Counted from the first letter of the stretch, positions 24,684-35,461 are shown. The stretch: 64,000 nt of DNA from Astragalus membranaceus (GCA_039519185.1 CM076851.1:27962857-28026856), one strand, 5' to 3'. A program made the numbers and translations. Notes: generated by a model from the letters alone, not told the origin.

Positions 24684-25228
24684 CCTAAGGCATTGGCGTT
24701 AGAGACCTTGGTTAAGCCACATGAAATATTTTGCATTTAGAAGTCAATGTTAGTATTTACATTATATGGAGTATTTGCAACCTTTTTCCGAAGTTTCCTT
24801 CTACTCTTCTCTTTTTTCCTACCAATTTACTAGAGAGGGTGATTTTGGGGCATTTTTTGACCTGAAATCACCCCTATGTATTGTTTTCTTTCTCTTTTTA
24901 TCTAATAAAATGGTTATCACGTCGATCTAATTTCCGTTTCTTGTTTTTTCATGATTTCGCCGCCGAGTGTGGCGTTGTTTTGCTCGTCATCTTGGTGTGG
25001 TGGTTTTCGCTTTCCAGTCTTGTTGCAGAGTTCATTTGGTTCAAATTGACATATAAACCTTGATCCATTACATATTCAACCATTATTTGGGCCTGGATGT
25101 TGTAGACACGGAAGCATGAATATTCTGGTTACTTTAATTTTGTCAGGTTTGTAGGCATTTTGTCGTTTTATGCTATTGACGTGGATGTTGTAGTTTGTTC
25201 AAAGATTCATCTTAACACCACACATACA
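24684..25228. other. gene-free spacer
   Basis: AT-rich DNA between the LTR element and the next element. I see no supported gene; short open frames here are T-rich and unremarkable. Confidence 0.6.
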
Positions 25229-26103
25229 TAGGGGTGGGAATAGGCCAGGCCGGCCTACAGGGGCCTACGACCCAGCCTACATCAAGCCCAGGCCAGCCCA
25301 GGCTTTTTTCTAAATAGATAAGGCCAAAGTTTTTTAAAAGCCTATTTAGGTAAAAAGGCCAAGCTACAGGCTATCGAAAAAAATTTTTAGGCCTTCCAGA
25401 CCGGCCTATTTAAACAAATAATAATAATATTTTTTATTACTACTATTATTATATTAAATTTTCTACTTTGTTTAACTTATAAATTTGCTTACATTTTTTG
25501 TTTATTCAGAATAATGACCTACAACAGTTTTTAACATATTTAAAAGTAATATTATAAAATAAAATTTAAATAAAATGTCCTATAAATATAACTCTAAAAG
25601 ATTTTCTTAGATCTTGAATTAGATCTTAATTTTATTGATCGATTAGCTTGTTTGTCTATTTATAAAGTCTATACTAGTCAAATGTTGTAGACTTTCGTAA
25701 TTTTTTTTGGTGAAATAGGTTTTTAATCAGGCTTGCAGGCCTCGTCAGACTTTCCTAAAGGCCAGTCCAGGCCTCAAAAGTCGGTCTATCACAGGCCACA
25801 GGCTCAGGCCCAACATTTTCAATGCAGGTCAGGCCCAGGCCATGCAAAGCGTGTGAATAAATGCCTTGACAGGAATAATCTGGTTTTGATGATTGACAAA
25901 AGAAGGTCAAAAAGGTCAAGACTGCAAAAAGCGGAAAAATGTAATCAAGCTCAAGCCAAGAGTTATTTTATTGTTGTGTGTGTATTAGGACAATTTGTAA
26001 GTGAAAATAAAGCTCTCTAAAATAAAAATCTCACACACTCACACAAGTTTTTCAAAATACATGCATACTCACGTAAACATAAAAAGTATTTTTGAAAGCT
26101 AAA

Positions 26104-26589
26104 AATCGATTTGCACCTTTTATAAACATCCATTGAAATCGATTTTCAGGTCATCAAGAATGCATATAATCGATTCATACAAGCATATATTTGATTCACA
26201 TTGTTTCCAAAAATAAAAGAATCAATTTCACATCTTTTCCTTTCCTTGCATAATCGATTCCTAAGCAATTTATTTTTAAAGGGAAGAATCGATTCATACC
26301 TTTTTTTACTAAGCTGAAAATCGATTCCTACACATCTCAGACAAGCCAAGAATCGATTCATACATTATTCCACTAAGTATGAAATCAATTCCTTACCTGT
26401 CTTAAGTCCGTGAATCGATTTGCATCTCTCTTCAAACAAAGCAAAGAATCGATTACCATCTTAAAATATTTCAGGCACATAATCGATTGTCACCTTAGTT
26501 AAATCAGGCACACAATCGATTATTGTCCTAGATCCAATCAAGCATACAATCGATTATCTTATCCAAGGCATTCAAGCAAATAATCGATT
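26104..26589 (+). promoter_or_regulatory. array of AATCGATT palindromes with ~32-bp period
   Basis: AATCGATT starts at 26104, 26137, 26168, 26252, 26287, 26319, 26351, 26413, 26447, 26481, 26514, 26548 and 26582. One-mismatch versions (AATCAATT) fill the expected places at 26220 and 26383, and a weaker one falls near 26197. Spacing is 30-35 bp throughout, about three helical turns. The array ends 45 bp before the TATA box and is repeated in the right LTR (32487-32972). The intervening DNA is not conserved between units, so the palindrome itself seems to be maintained. A protein-binding upstream element is the likely role (inference). Confidence 0.75.
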
Positions 26590-26633
26590 ACTCATTTTCC
26601 ATAAATGTTTCAACGGTCATATTTTCTATACGC

Positions 26634-26643
26634 CTATAAATAG
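26634..26643 (+). promoter_or_regulatory. TATA box of the copia LTR
   Basis: CTATAAATAG in the standard plant TATA form, just after the AATCGATT array and followed by a CT-rich leader; it recurs in the right LTR at about 33017. Confidence 0.75.
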
Positions 26644-27332
26644 CAGCCTCACTCTTCACTCTCAAAAACACCTCACACTTGCATCTGAAATTCTATTATT
26701 CTTCTTATCACTCTCACTATTCTTACACTTGCTAAATATTTTATTTTGAGAGCTTTATATTTCATATAGTTTGAATTGTAAACTTGCGCTTCAATTTGTT
26801 TTATCCACACTATTGAGTGTGTTATCAAAATCCTTTGTATTTCTTATTTTTGGGTGTGATCCCAAGGTATTCAAGAGAGGTGATATCTCTTGGTTGGGTG
26901 AGATCCCAAGGTATTCAAGAGAGGTGATATCTCTTGGTATTTTCATAGAGAGGTGATATCTCTAGGTTTTGAAGGTCTTTACATAGGGAGGTGATATCCC
27001 GGTATTGTAAGTTCTTTGGTTGTAAAGGTTTCTAGCTGAACCTGTTTTAAAAGCTAGTGATTAGTTGAAATCCATTGGTGCTTTCCTTGGGGACTGGACG
27101 TAGGCCTGTGGTTTGGCCGAACCATTATAAATCTCTGCGTGTCTTCTTCTTTCTCTTCATCTTCTTTATTTTCCTTGCAAGTTATTTTTATTGCTTTATC
27201 ACTGTTATTTCAATTCAAACTTTCTTAAGCGCCTTACTTGATCAAAATCTTTTAAAGACTTTATTTTTAATCGCAATTTTATAATTTCACAATTCACCCC
27301 CCTCTTGTGTTTGAAGTCACTTGGTCAACAAG

Positions 27333-27344
27333 TGGTACCAGAGC
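27333..27344 (+). promoter_or_regulatory. copia primer binding site
   Basis: TGGTACCAGAGC, a one-base variant of the initiator tRNA-Met complement, begins 2 nt after the left LTR. Confidence 0.85.
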
Positions 27345-27382
27345 TAGACTCTTGGTAAAGACTAACTGTTTCAAGAGGCAAG

Positions 27383-28364
27383 ATGACTTCAAACAATGAC
27401 TCCTTAAACAGACCCCCATCTTTCAATGGTGAAGGGTATCATTATTGGAAAACAAGAATGAAAATTTTTATTGAGGCTGTAGATTGTGATATTTGGGATG
27501 CTGTCATAAATGGTCCGTTTGTTCCCACTCATCTTGTTAATGATGTAATGGTGAACTAACCTAGATCTCTTTGGACCAAAGATGAAAAAGAAAAGGTTCA
27601 GTACAATTTGAAATCTAAGAACATCATTACAACTGCGTTAAGCATCAATGAGTTCTATCGCGTATCACATTGTAAAACCGCCTAGGAAATGTGGGACGCC
27701 CTTCAAGTGACCCATGAAGGTACTACTGAGGTCAAAAGGGCTAGAATGAACACATTAACTCATGAGTATGAGCTATTTAGGATGAAACCGGGTGAAACCA
27801 TCCAAGAACTAAACAAACGTTTCGTCCATATAGTTAACCATCTCAGAGGCCTTGGAAAATCTTTCGAAAATGAGGATTTGACCAATAAAGTCCTACGATG
27901 CTTAAATAGAAACTGGCAACCCAAAGTGACAGCTATCTCGGAATCTAAAAATTTATCTTCTATGGACTTAACCACCTTGTTTGGTAAATTGCAGGAACAT
28001 GAGCTCGAATTAAATCGACTCATTGAAAGTGAGGAAGGTGAAAAGAAAAATAAAGGACTTGCGCTAAAAGCATGTATCAAAGAAAGTGACACGGAAGATT
28101 ATGATAGCTTCAATGAAAGTGATGAAGACATGAGTGAAATGGTTCGAATGTTCAAAAAGTTCATAAGGTATAAAGGTAAACCAAATCCTCAAAGCAAAAA
28201 TGAGGAAGGAACTTCCTTCAATCCAACATGTTATAAATGTGGTAAGAAGGGGCACATAAAGCCGGATTGTCCTCAAAGTCAAAAACGTAGAGATCTTCGA
28301 AAGAAATCAAAAGGAAAAAGGGCGTATATCGCTTGGGATGAAAATGATATGGAATCATCCGATG
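27383..28364 (+). pseudogene. copia gag polyprotein, 5' part
   Basis: Gag packages retrotransposon RNA into virus-like particles. The frame starts MTSNNDSLNRPPSFNGEGYH, the usual copia gag opening (FNG..Y.YW), continues through the UBN2-type gag core (MKPGETIQELNKRF, then LTNKVLRCLNRNWQPK), an acidic stretch, and a CCHC zinc knuckle CYKCGKKGHIKPDCP at 28231-28275. In-frame stops at 27557-27559 (TAA) and 27683-27685 (TAG) disable it. A solo LTR interrupts it after MESSD; the same frame resumes at 30833. Confidence 0.88.
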
Positions 28365-29356
28365 TGTAATATCCCCAATTTTCACTAATTACATTATTTG
28401 GCGTGAATTTATATTGAGTGATTAGTTTAGTTGGTTGAAAGCTAGTTAGATTGAAATTGACTTGTTTGGATAATTAATTAATACAATTGAGTGTCTAGTT
28501 GAGTTAAGCTCATCAAAATTAGGGTACTTAAAGCTGTTAGGAGTTATGAGGAATAGGATGGGTAAGTGAGGGACAAAACTGTCTTTTAACATGGCTTATA
28601 TTTAAACCATTCTTCAGCTGAAACCCAACACATTCACCTCATTCTTCAACATTCAAAAACAGCAAAAATAGAGAGGGAGGGGCGTGAGGAAGAAGGGAGA
28701 AAGAGGAGAGAACTTCTCAAAAGATTCATGCATGTGCAATCACTTGCCACCATGGTGTTCAGCTTACCTTCCCCTTCCCATTGATCCTAATTTCGACATC
28801 ATCCTCCTCCTCTATTCCCAAATCACCATTTATGAAGTCCCAAGCTCAAATAGTGAAAGAGGTGTCTACTAGCATTGCATGCTGTGACTGAAGCTTGAAA
28901 CTCAGTACTAGGACTTAGTTCAAGCATTAGGAGGAAGAATTATAGCTGGGTTTTCAGTTGGGAATAAGTTGGAGCGAGTCCGGGCGAGTTCGTGATTTCT
29001 CCGTTCGTCCGTATTCGCGAGATTTCGGTGTCGGGAGTATCGTCGTCACGAAAAGGTGAGTTCTATACTCACTAGGATTAAAATTGTATGTGTTGTGAAT
29101 TCTGGATCGAGTCTCGCGTTTATGAAAATCTGGTGTGAAACCGTTTTTGCGTAAATATCGTTTGAATCATGAGATTGATTGAATTGTTGGACTGAAACTT
29201 ATGAATTGGCATGTCATGATTATTGAATGATGTGTTCTGGTTGTTGACTGTGTTTTATGGGCTGGTAAAGTGGAAGTATCGATCGGAAAATGTATCGGAA
29301 TCGGTTTGGGATGATATCGTTAAGAAAATGCAAGTATCTGGGTTACTGAGACACAC

Positions 29357-29538
29357 GCACGGATCGTGCGTTATGGGAGCACGGATCGTGCTGTGTGTTC
29401 GCAGGTAGCCTGGAAATGGTTTTGGACATCGCACGGATCGTGCGTATGGGCGCACGGATCGTGCGCTCTGTTCTGTGTAAAATGAATTCAATTTCTCAGT
29501 CACGCACGGGTCGTGCGCCTCAGGAGCACGGACCGTGC
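29357..29538 (+). repeat. paired palindrome array GCACGGATCGTGC
   Basis: Six 13-bp palindromes GCACGG(A/G)(T/C)CGTGC start at 29357, 29379, 29431, 29452, 29504 and 29526. They form three pairs; members of a pair are 22, 21 and 22 bp apart and pairs repeat every 74 and 73 bp. The DNA between is poorly conserved. In the fifth and sixth copies the central base changes, and one side is no longer perfectly symmetric. Spacing of two helical turns would put both sites on one face of the DNA. Confidence 0.8.
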
Positions 29539-29928
29539 GTGGGCTTCGGGTTGCCTATTTTGAAAAGTGTTATAAATCATCCCGAACGGTTCCAATTGCA
29601 TTCCAATCCTTTCTTCCACCTTCCCCAATAATACTATAACTGAATTGCCCTGAATTGAGTGGTAATTAACTGTGATGGGATCCAAGTTTTATTAGTGCCA
29701 TGTGATTGGTTATGTTTGGATTATATTCAGGTGCAGTGAATGCTCATGTGATTGACCATTGGTTTCATGTTATTACTTTGTGATTGATACATGTGCCGGA
29801 CTGACTGGTTTAGTAAGATTGTTAAGCTAAGTTAGCAAACCTTAGTAATCCATGTGAGATCACTAAATTATAAGATTAAGTTAATAATTAGACCACCTAA
29901 TGTTAAGAATAAGATTAGGTCATGGTAA

Positions 29929-30289
29929 GGCTCAGTGAATGAGTAGATGTTCATGTTAAAGCTCAGTGAATGAGTATGCTTTCAGGTTAGGCTCAGTGAT
30001 TGAGCAGTTTTCATTGTTCATTGTTATTGTATATTGTATATGCATCATTGTTTAGGCTCAGTGATTGAGCATAGTTCATTGTTAGGGTGACGACCCTATT
30101 TCAGATTAGTGTGCTGGGGGAGAGGAAGTCATGATCCTTATGAACCTAGGCTCCATCAGGGACCCACTAGTGATTAGTGGGGACGGGTTCACCGGAAGCT
30201 TATTATGCCAAGTGACCGGTGACACGCTAAGAATCATTGTTAGGCTCAGTGATTGAGCATAGTTCATGGTTTAGGCTCAGTGATTGAGA
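29929..30289 (+). repeat. CTCAGTGATTGAG repeat cluster
   Basis: GGCTCAGTGA(A/T)TGAG recurs at about 29929, 29960, 29990, 30053, 30242 and 30272 in the solo LTR. Each copy has CTCA...TGAG dyad symmetry. Between the fourth and fifth copies lies a less repetitive GC-richer block with GACCCACTAGTG. Confidence 0.75.
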
Positions 30290-30832
30290 TTAGTACCACC
30301 ACATAGTCAACTTTGAGGACTATGAGTTTTGGAGTTTAGAATATGAATCAAGCATAATTGAACCGAGAGGTTTAGTAAGGGGTCGCGATAGAACTCACTG
30401 AGACAAGTTGTCTCACCCAATCCATTGTTGTTGTTTTTCAGTTAAGCAGGGAAAGTTGAAGACCGTGAGGCACGGCTATGGAGACGCTTGAGGAGCTGCC
30501 GCTACCTTTATTTCATTATGTCTTGTATTTCAGTTTCCTTTGTATTTCTGTATTTCTATTCAGTATCTTAAGACTACTCGATTGTACGACTTATGTATTT
30601 CAAGTTGTGAATCGCTTCCGCAGACTTTCGGTTTTGAGTATTGAACACTAGTTGAGGGTGTAAGGACCGACTTTATTGATATGCAGTTCAGTTATTTTAA
30701 GCATGTTTGATGAGTGATTCATCGAAGTTTAGTATGTGTTCAATATGTTAAAAGGAAAGTCACTCTGATGTTTGCCAGTAGTGCGCTTCGGTAGTTTCTA
30801 CAAGTTAGAAATTAACGGGGTGTTACATGATG

Positions 30833-31434
30833 AATCCGAAAATGAGGTAACAAAACTATGTCTCATGGCAAAGCATGAGGAAGATGAGGTAAACTCCTTT
30901 GAAACTGAACTTGATTTAACGTATAATGAGTTGCTTAGTACTTGTGAAGAACTAAATAACGAGTCAACTAAACTTAGAAAAATCGTTTCCACTTCTAAGA
31001 AAACTATTTCCACTCTTCAATCTAAAATCGAAACTTTAAACAAGGAAATAGAGATTCTTAAAGAGAAACAAATTTTTGTAAGTGAAGTCTCCTCTTGCAA
31101 CTCTTATAAAAATCAAAAGGAGCATATTCCCAAGTGTGAAGAGTGCAATGTTTTGAAAAATAAAATTGATGATTTGCACAACACTCTTGCAAAATTCACC
31201 AGGGGAAGAGATAATCTAAATATCATTTTGGGAAACCAAAGGGGAACTTATGATAAAGCTGGTTTGGGCTATCAACCAAAGAATCATGAAAAATCTTTCA
31301 AAAAGTTTTTTAGTCCGAACATCACATCTAGTAGCCCTTTTACAAAATGTTATTATTTTGGTACAAAAGGTCATACATCTTCTATTTGTAATACAAGAAA
31401 GAACATTGATATGAATAACAAATGGAAGTGAAGT
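30833..31434 (+). pseudogene. copia gag polyprotein, continuation with coiled coil and second zinc knuckle-like motif
   Basis: Resumes the interrupted frame (SENEVTKLCLMAKHEEDE). A long coiled-coil-like region (LDLTYNELLSTCEELNNEST, then ISTLQSKIETLNKEIEIL) is followed by the spaced cysteines of PKCEECNVLKNKIDDLHNTL and a degenerate knuckle CYYFGTKGHTSSIC, where the second cysteine position is F. It ends MNNKWK-stop at 31431. Such extended gag-pol linkers occur in Sireviruses. Confidence 0.8.
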
Positions 31435-31989
31435 CCAAAGGGCACAATTCCCAAGACTAACCCAAAAGACCCAAGATGATTTGGGTACCAAAAGCCAAAA
31501 ATTGATTTTGTGTTGTAGGTGTGCTTGAAAGCCAAAAGCTCAAAGTGGTATCTAGATAGCGGCTGATCAAAGCACATGACAGGAGACTAAGAGAAGTTCT
31601 CTCATTTAGCTCCAAAAAGACTTGTGTTTTATTGTGACAATACAAAAGGTAAAATTAGTGGCGTCGGCACTATTGGTAAGATCGCAAATCCTGTTTTGAA
31701 AATACACTGTTAGTTGAAGGCTTGAAGCATAACTTGCTAAGTATTAGTCATCTGTGCAACAAAGGTAATAAGGTTGTGCTTGATTCTTATACTTGTCTCA
31801 TGATTGAAATTACTATGCACTCGTTATTACTCTCGCTATACATGGACTTTGTTTATTTTTCATAAAAACGGCGCTTTTGATGCTTTTCGAAAACTTGATA
31901 TGATCATTGCATCTATCCGAAGTGATCATGGTGGTGAGTTCCAAAATGAGGCTTCTGAAAATTTCATGCAAATTGATTTTCACTTATAG
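31435..31989 (+). pseudogene. copia protease/integrase remnants
   Basis: Short frames separated by stops read KWYLDSG-stop-SKHMTGD (the aspartic protease active-site DSG, with the usual cysteine codon turned into a stop), then EGLKHNLLSISHLCNKGN of the gag-pre-integrase region, then IRSDHGGEFQNEASENFM from the integrase core, whose D of SDHGGEF is a catalytic residue. After that the sequence jumps to the 3' non-coding region, so the end of integrase, reverse transcriptase and RNase H are deleted. Confidence 0.8.
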
Positions 31990-32220
31990 TTTGAATATAT
32001 GCCTTGACATGATTTATTTTTTTTTTTCCCGCTTTTTGATAATGCCAAAAGGGGGAGAGTTATGTGATTTGCATGTTTCACGGGGAGTATTTTCTTAAAT
32101 GTTTGCATATAGAAAGGGGGAGTATAATCTGCGCTTATCTCTGATATACACATTGTTATGAAATATTCTCATCTAACCCCTTCATTGAGCAAATCCCTCC
32201 TAATGATGTTTGTCATCATC

Positions 32221-32234
32221 AAAAAGGGGGAGAA
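32221..32234 (+). promoter_or_regulatory. copia polypurine tract
   Basis: AAAAAGGGGGAGAA directly precedes the right LTR, where plus-strand priming occurs. Similar AAAGGGGGAGAG tracts at 32045 and 32115 may be extra copies, a feature seen in Sireviruses. Confidence 0.8.
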
Positions 32235-33713
32235 TGTGAATATATGCCTTGACAGGAATAATCTGGTTTTGATGATTGACAAAAGAAGGTCAAAAAGGTC
32301 AAGACTGCAAAAAGCGGAAAAATGTAATCAAGCTCAAGCCAAGAGTTATTTTATTGTTGTGTGTGTATTAAGACAATTTGTAAGTGAAAATAAAGCTCTC
32401 TAAAATAAAAGTCTCACACACTCACACAAGTTTTTCAAAATACATGCATACTCACGTAAACATAAAAAGTATTTTTGAAAGCTAAAAATCGATTTGCACC
32501 TTTTATAAACACCCATTGAAATCGAATTTCAGGTCATCAAGAATGCATATAATCGATTCATACAAGCATATATTTGAGTCACATTGTTTCCAAAAATAAA
32601 AGAATCGATTTCACATCTTTTCCTTTCCTTTCATAATCGAATCCTAAGCAATTTATTTTTAAAGGGAAGAATCGATTCATACCTTTTTTTACTAAGCTGA
32701 AAATCGATTCCTACACATCTCAGACAAGCCAAGAATCGATTCATACATTATTCCACTAAGTATGAAATCGATTCCTTACCTGTCTTAAGTCCATGAATCG
32801 ATTTGCATCTCTCTTCAAACAAAGAAAAGAATCGATTACCATCTTAAAATATTTCAGGCACATAATCGATTGTCACCTTAGTTAAATCAGGCACACAATC
32901 GATTATTGTCCTAGATCCAATCAAGCATACAATCGATTATCATATCCAAGGCATTCAAGCAAATAATCGATTACTCATTTTCCATAAATGTTTCAACGGT
33001 CATATTTTCTATACTCCTATAAATAGCAGCCTCACTCTTCACTCTCAAAAACACCTCACACTTGCATCTGAAATTCTATTATTCTTCTCATCACTCTCAC
33101 TATTCTTACACTTGCTAAATATTTTATTTTGAGAGCTTTATATTTCATATAGTTTGAATTGTAAACTTGCGCTTCAATTTGTTTTATCCACACTATTGAG
33201 TGTGTTATCAAAATCCTTTGTATTTCTTATTTTTGGGTGTGATCCCAAGGTGTTCAAGAGAGGTGATATCTCTTGGTTGGGTGAGATCCCAAGGTATTCA
33301 AGAGAGGTGATATCTCTTGGTGTTTTTATAGAGAGGTGATATCTCTAGGTTTTGAAGGTCTTTACATAGGGAGGTGATATCCCGGTATTGTAAGTTCTTT
33401 GGTTGTAAAGGTTTCTAGCTGAACCTGTTTTAAAAGCTAGTGATTAGTTGAAATCCCTTGGTGCTTTCCTTGGGGACTGGACGTAGGCCTGTGGTTTGGC
33501 CGAACCAGTATAAATCTCTGCGTGTCTTCTTCTTTCTCTTCATCTCCTTTATTTTCCTTGCAAGTTATTTTTATTGCTTTATCACTGTTATTTCAATTCA
33601 AATTTCTTAAGCGCCTTACTTGATCAAAATCTTTTAAAGACTTTATTTTTAATCGCAATTTTATAATTTCACAATTTACCCCCCCTCTTGTGTTTGAAGT
33701 CACTTGGTCAACA
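32235..33713 (+). repeat. copia right LTR
   Basis: Same length as the left LTR and about 98% identical by eye. Several AATCGATT sites that are mutated in the left LTR (26220, 26383) are intact here, showing which state is ancestral. Confidence 0.92.
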
Positions 33714-33747
33714 AAGCCTACCTCGTCCCATCCTATTACCACCCCTA

Positions 33748-33914
33748 GGCGCACACACTAACACTGGTCACAACCAGGTTCGAACCCGGGAGCCGACGTC
33801 CCTATGTCGCTGAAATTGTCAAGGCAACCAACACTGAGGGGCAATGTATTTTTCAAATTTGAATGAATGAAAACCTTCTTTAGTCAAACAAAAAATTATA
33901 TGGAGTATTTAAAG
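33748..33914. other. short spacer with a tRNA-like word
   Basis: Contains AGGTTCGAACCCGGGAGCC, which resembles a box B on either strand, but no box A or target duplication is evident, so I do not call a SINE or tRNA. Confidence 0.4.
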
Positions 33915-33924
33915 ACTAAGTGTT

Positions 33925-35461
33925 GTGGCGGAGGAGAGCGAGAACGTTGAAACCACGAAGGAAGAAGAAGATCTGAAAGGGAGGAGTTCTAAGAATATCA
34001 AAGATGGTGACCTTGCCCTCTCCAATTCCTCCTCTTTGCCACTTATCGCTAATGGTAATGAGGTTGATAAAAAGAAAGAGCAACAACGATCATACAAGAA
34101 CATGGTGTTGGGAAATACATGGAAAAGAAGGAACACAGGATACGACCATGGAGGATATGGGTTTTGCCAAGGTTGACGACCTTGTGGAGGAATATGAGGA
34201 TGAGGTTTCGGTGATGGAAAAGAAGCATGGAAGGTATGATTGTCCAGCTTTTCAGCTTTCTGAAAAGGCGAAACTTCGTATTCAGCGACCATGGCGTCGA
34301 GGGCTCATTGTCAAACTCTTGGGAAGGAAGATTGGTTATAGGGCTTTGAAGAATAGGTTGAATCAATTGTGGGTGAAGAATGGTGTGATTAACATCATCG
34401 ACCTTGGTCACTACAAGGAGGGTTGCATTGAGAAACCTCATGGAGAATCTATTGTGAAAGGCAATGATCAAAATGTTGAAGATGAAGGGGCTTGGACGGT
34501 GGTGCTGAAGCCGAAACGGGTTCCTAGAAGAAAGGAAAAAGAGGTTTCCGGCGAAGAGGTTGCCGGCGGGAGTACTACTCCGGTGGTGGGCAAGGGTAGT
34601 AGTGGAATTTCAGGATCAAGATTTAATGTGTTTAATGCGGTTTCCAATTCCGTTGAAGAAGTTTCCAACTTGGTCACTACTGAGATTTTGTGCCTAAGTT
34701 AGAGGGCAAAAGTCAAGAAACGGCTCCCAAAATTCAAGGTGATTCAATGGTGGTGGTATCACACAATAATGGTTCGCATGATGATAGGAGAGAGAAGGAA
34801 AATGAATTAAAAAAAGAAAAAGCAAAAGAGAATAAAGAAGGAAAAAATGGAATAGCAAGTGAGGATCGTAGTACTCAAGGCAAGCCTAATTTTAAGGAAA
34901 CACGTGGGACCTCTATGGCAGCATCTAAGGAAACACGTGGGGCCACAAAAGCTATTTCTATGAAAAGATCAAAGAAGGATTCTAGTGATTTAAAGAATAA
35001 AATGGTTGTTGACTCCCTAGCTACATATTTTACTGATGCTTTTAAGGAAAGAACTGACGCAAAGGGTCACACCCCCCTCTATTCATTATGTGCCTGTAGT
35101 TACCAATGTATTGGGAGTTAGCGCTTCCAAGAAAAAAGATGGCGCTAAGGGCCCCACCTCTTCTATCCAATACGCACCTGCGAGTCATAGTGTGAGTGGA
35201 GCTAGAGTTCTCTCTCCTGATACGAGTGGGCCAGGAAATGGGCTGTTTGTCAACCATATTTATAGTGGCCCATTTCACTTATTAAAAAAACCACCTGACC
35301 AGCCCACCTCGCAGGATTTATCTATTGCTACTATTTGCACCTCCAAGGATACTGCTCAAATAGATAAAGATGTTTTTGTTGATGCTAGAGAGCAAGGTGA
35401 GTCCGAGAATGATGATTCAGACATGGAGGCAGTGGCGGAGACCCCTGGTCTCTCTCATTAG
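33925..35461 (+). pseudogene. LINE ORF1 (RNA-binding protein), frameshifted
   Basis: ORF1 proteins bind LINE RNA. The frame begins with GTG where an ATG would be expected (then AEESENVETTKEEEDLKGRS). It shifts near 34130, reads a DUF4283-like core (RRGLIVKLLGRKIGYRALKN, then GVINIIDLGHYKEG), shifts again near 34690 into a lysine/glutamate-rich linker, and once more near 35090 before ending SDMEAVAETPGLSH. With at least three frame changes it is non-functional. Confidence 0.8.

Larger units (their letters stand above)
25852..27330 (+). repeat. copia left LTR
   Basis: Holds an array of AATCGATT palindromes (26104-26589) directly upstream of a TATA box, then a transcribed part with repeated GAGGTGATATCTC words (26876-27000). 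Confidence 0.92.
28365..30827 (+). mobile_element. Ty3/gypsy-like solo LTR, 2.46 kb
   Basis: Termini TGTAATATCCCC...GGGTGTTACA are flanked by CGATG (28360-28364) and TGATG (30828-30832), a 5-bp duplication with one mismatch. Removing the insert restores the copia gag frame. There is no interior and no second LTR, so it is the product of LTR-LTR recombination. It shares end sequences and a hairpin with the LTRs at 11622 and 22764 and carries two palindrome arrays, described separately. The left half (28600-28870) resembles an mRNA leader. Confidence 0.88.
25852..33713 (+). mobile_element. Ty1/copia retrotransposon, deleted and interrupted by a solo LTR
   Basis: Two 1,479-bp LTRs start TGTGAATA and end GGTCAACA. 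The flanks are AAGCG (left) and AAGCC (right), a 5-bp target duplication with one mismatch. A tRNA-Met primer site and a purine tract bracket an interior holding gag, a coiled-coil region, protease and a scrap of integrase. Reverse transcriptase and RNase H are missing, so it cannot move alone. By eye the LTRs differ at about two dozen positions (near 1.6%), a geologically recent insertion. The coiled-coil gag extension and zinc knuckles suggest the Sirevirus group; this is an inference. Confidence 0.88.
25229..33747. mobile_element. short TIR element split by a copia element
   Basis: The left end TAGGGGTGGGAATAGG (25229-25244) is mirrored by CCTATTACCACCCCTA at 33732-33747, with one mismatch. 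The interior is rich in GGCC words (AGGCCAGGCCGGCC) at 25240-25420 and again at 25720-25850. Without the copia insertion it would be about 650 bp with no protein, so it is a MITE-like, possibly hAT-related element. I could not define its target duplication. Confidence 0.65.

Noticed and set aside
25847..25851. Perfect TSD for the copia element
   Set aside because: AAGCG on the left against AAGCC on the right; reported as a duplication with one mismatch, not as perfect.
26104..26589. CRISPR-like regular repeat array
   Set aside because: The repeated unit is only 8 bp, it lies in a plant LTR in two copies and there is no cas context.
29255..29685. Several overlapping open frames on both strands
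   Set aside because: CG-rich palindromes suppress stops in several frames; no domain is present.
33770..33800. tRNA or SINE box B (GGTTCGAACCCGGG)
   Set aside because: No partner box A, tail or target duplication could be identified.
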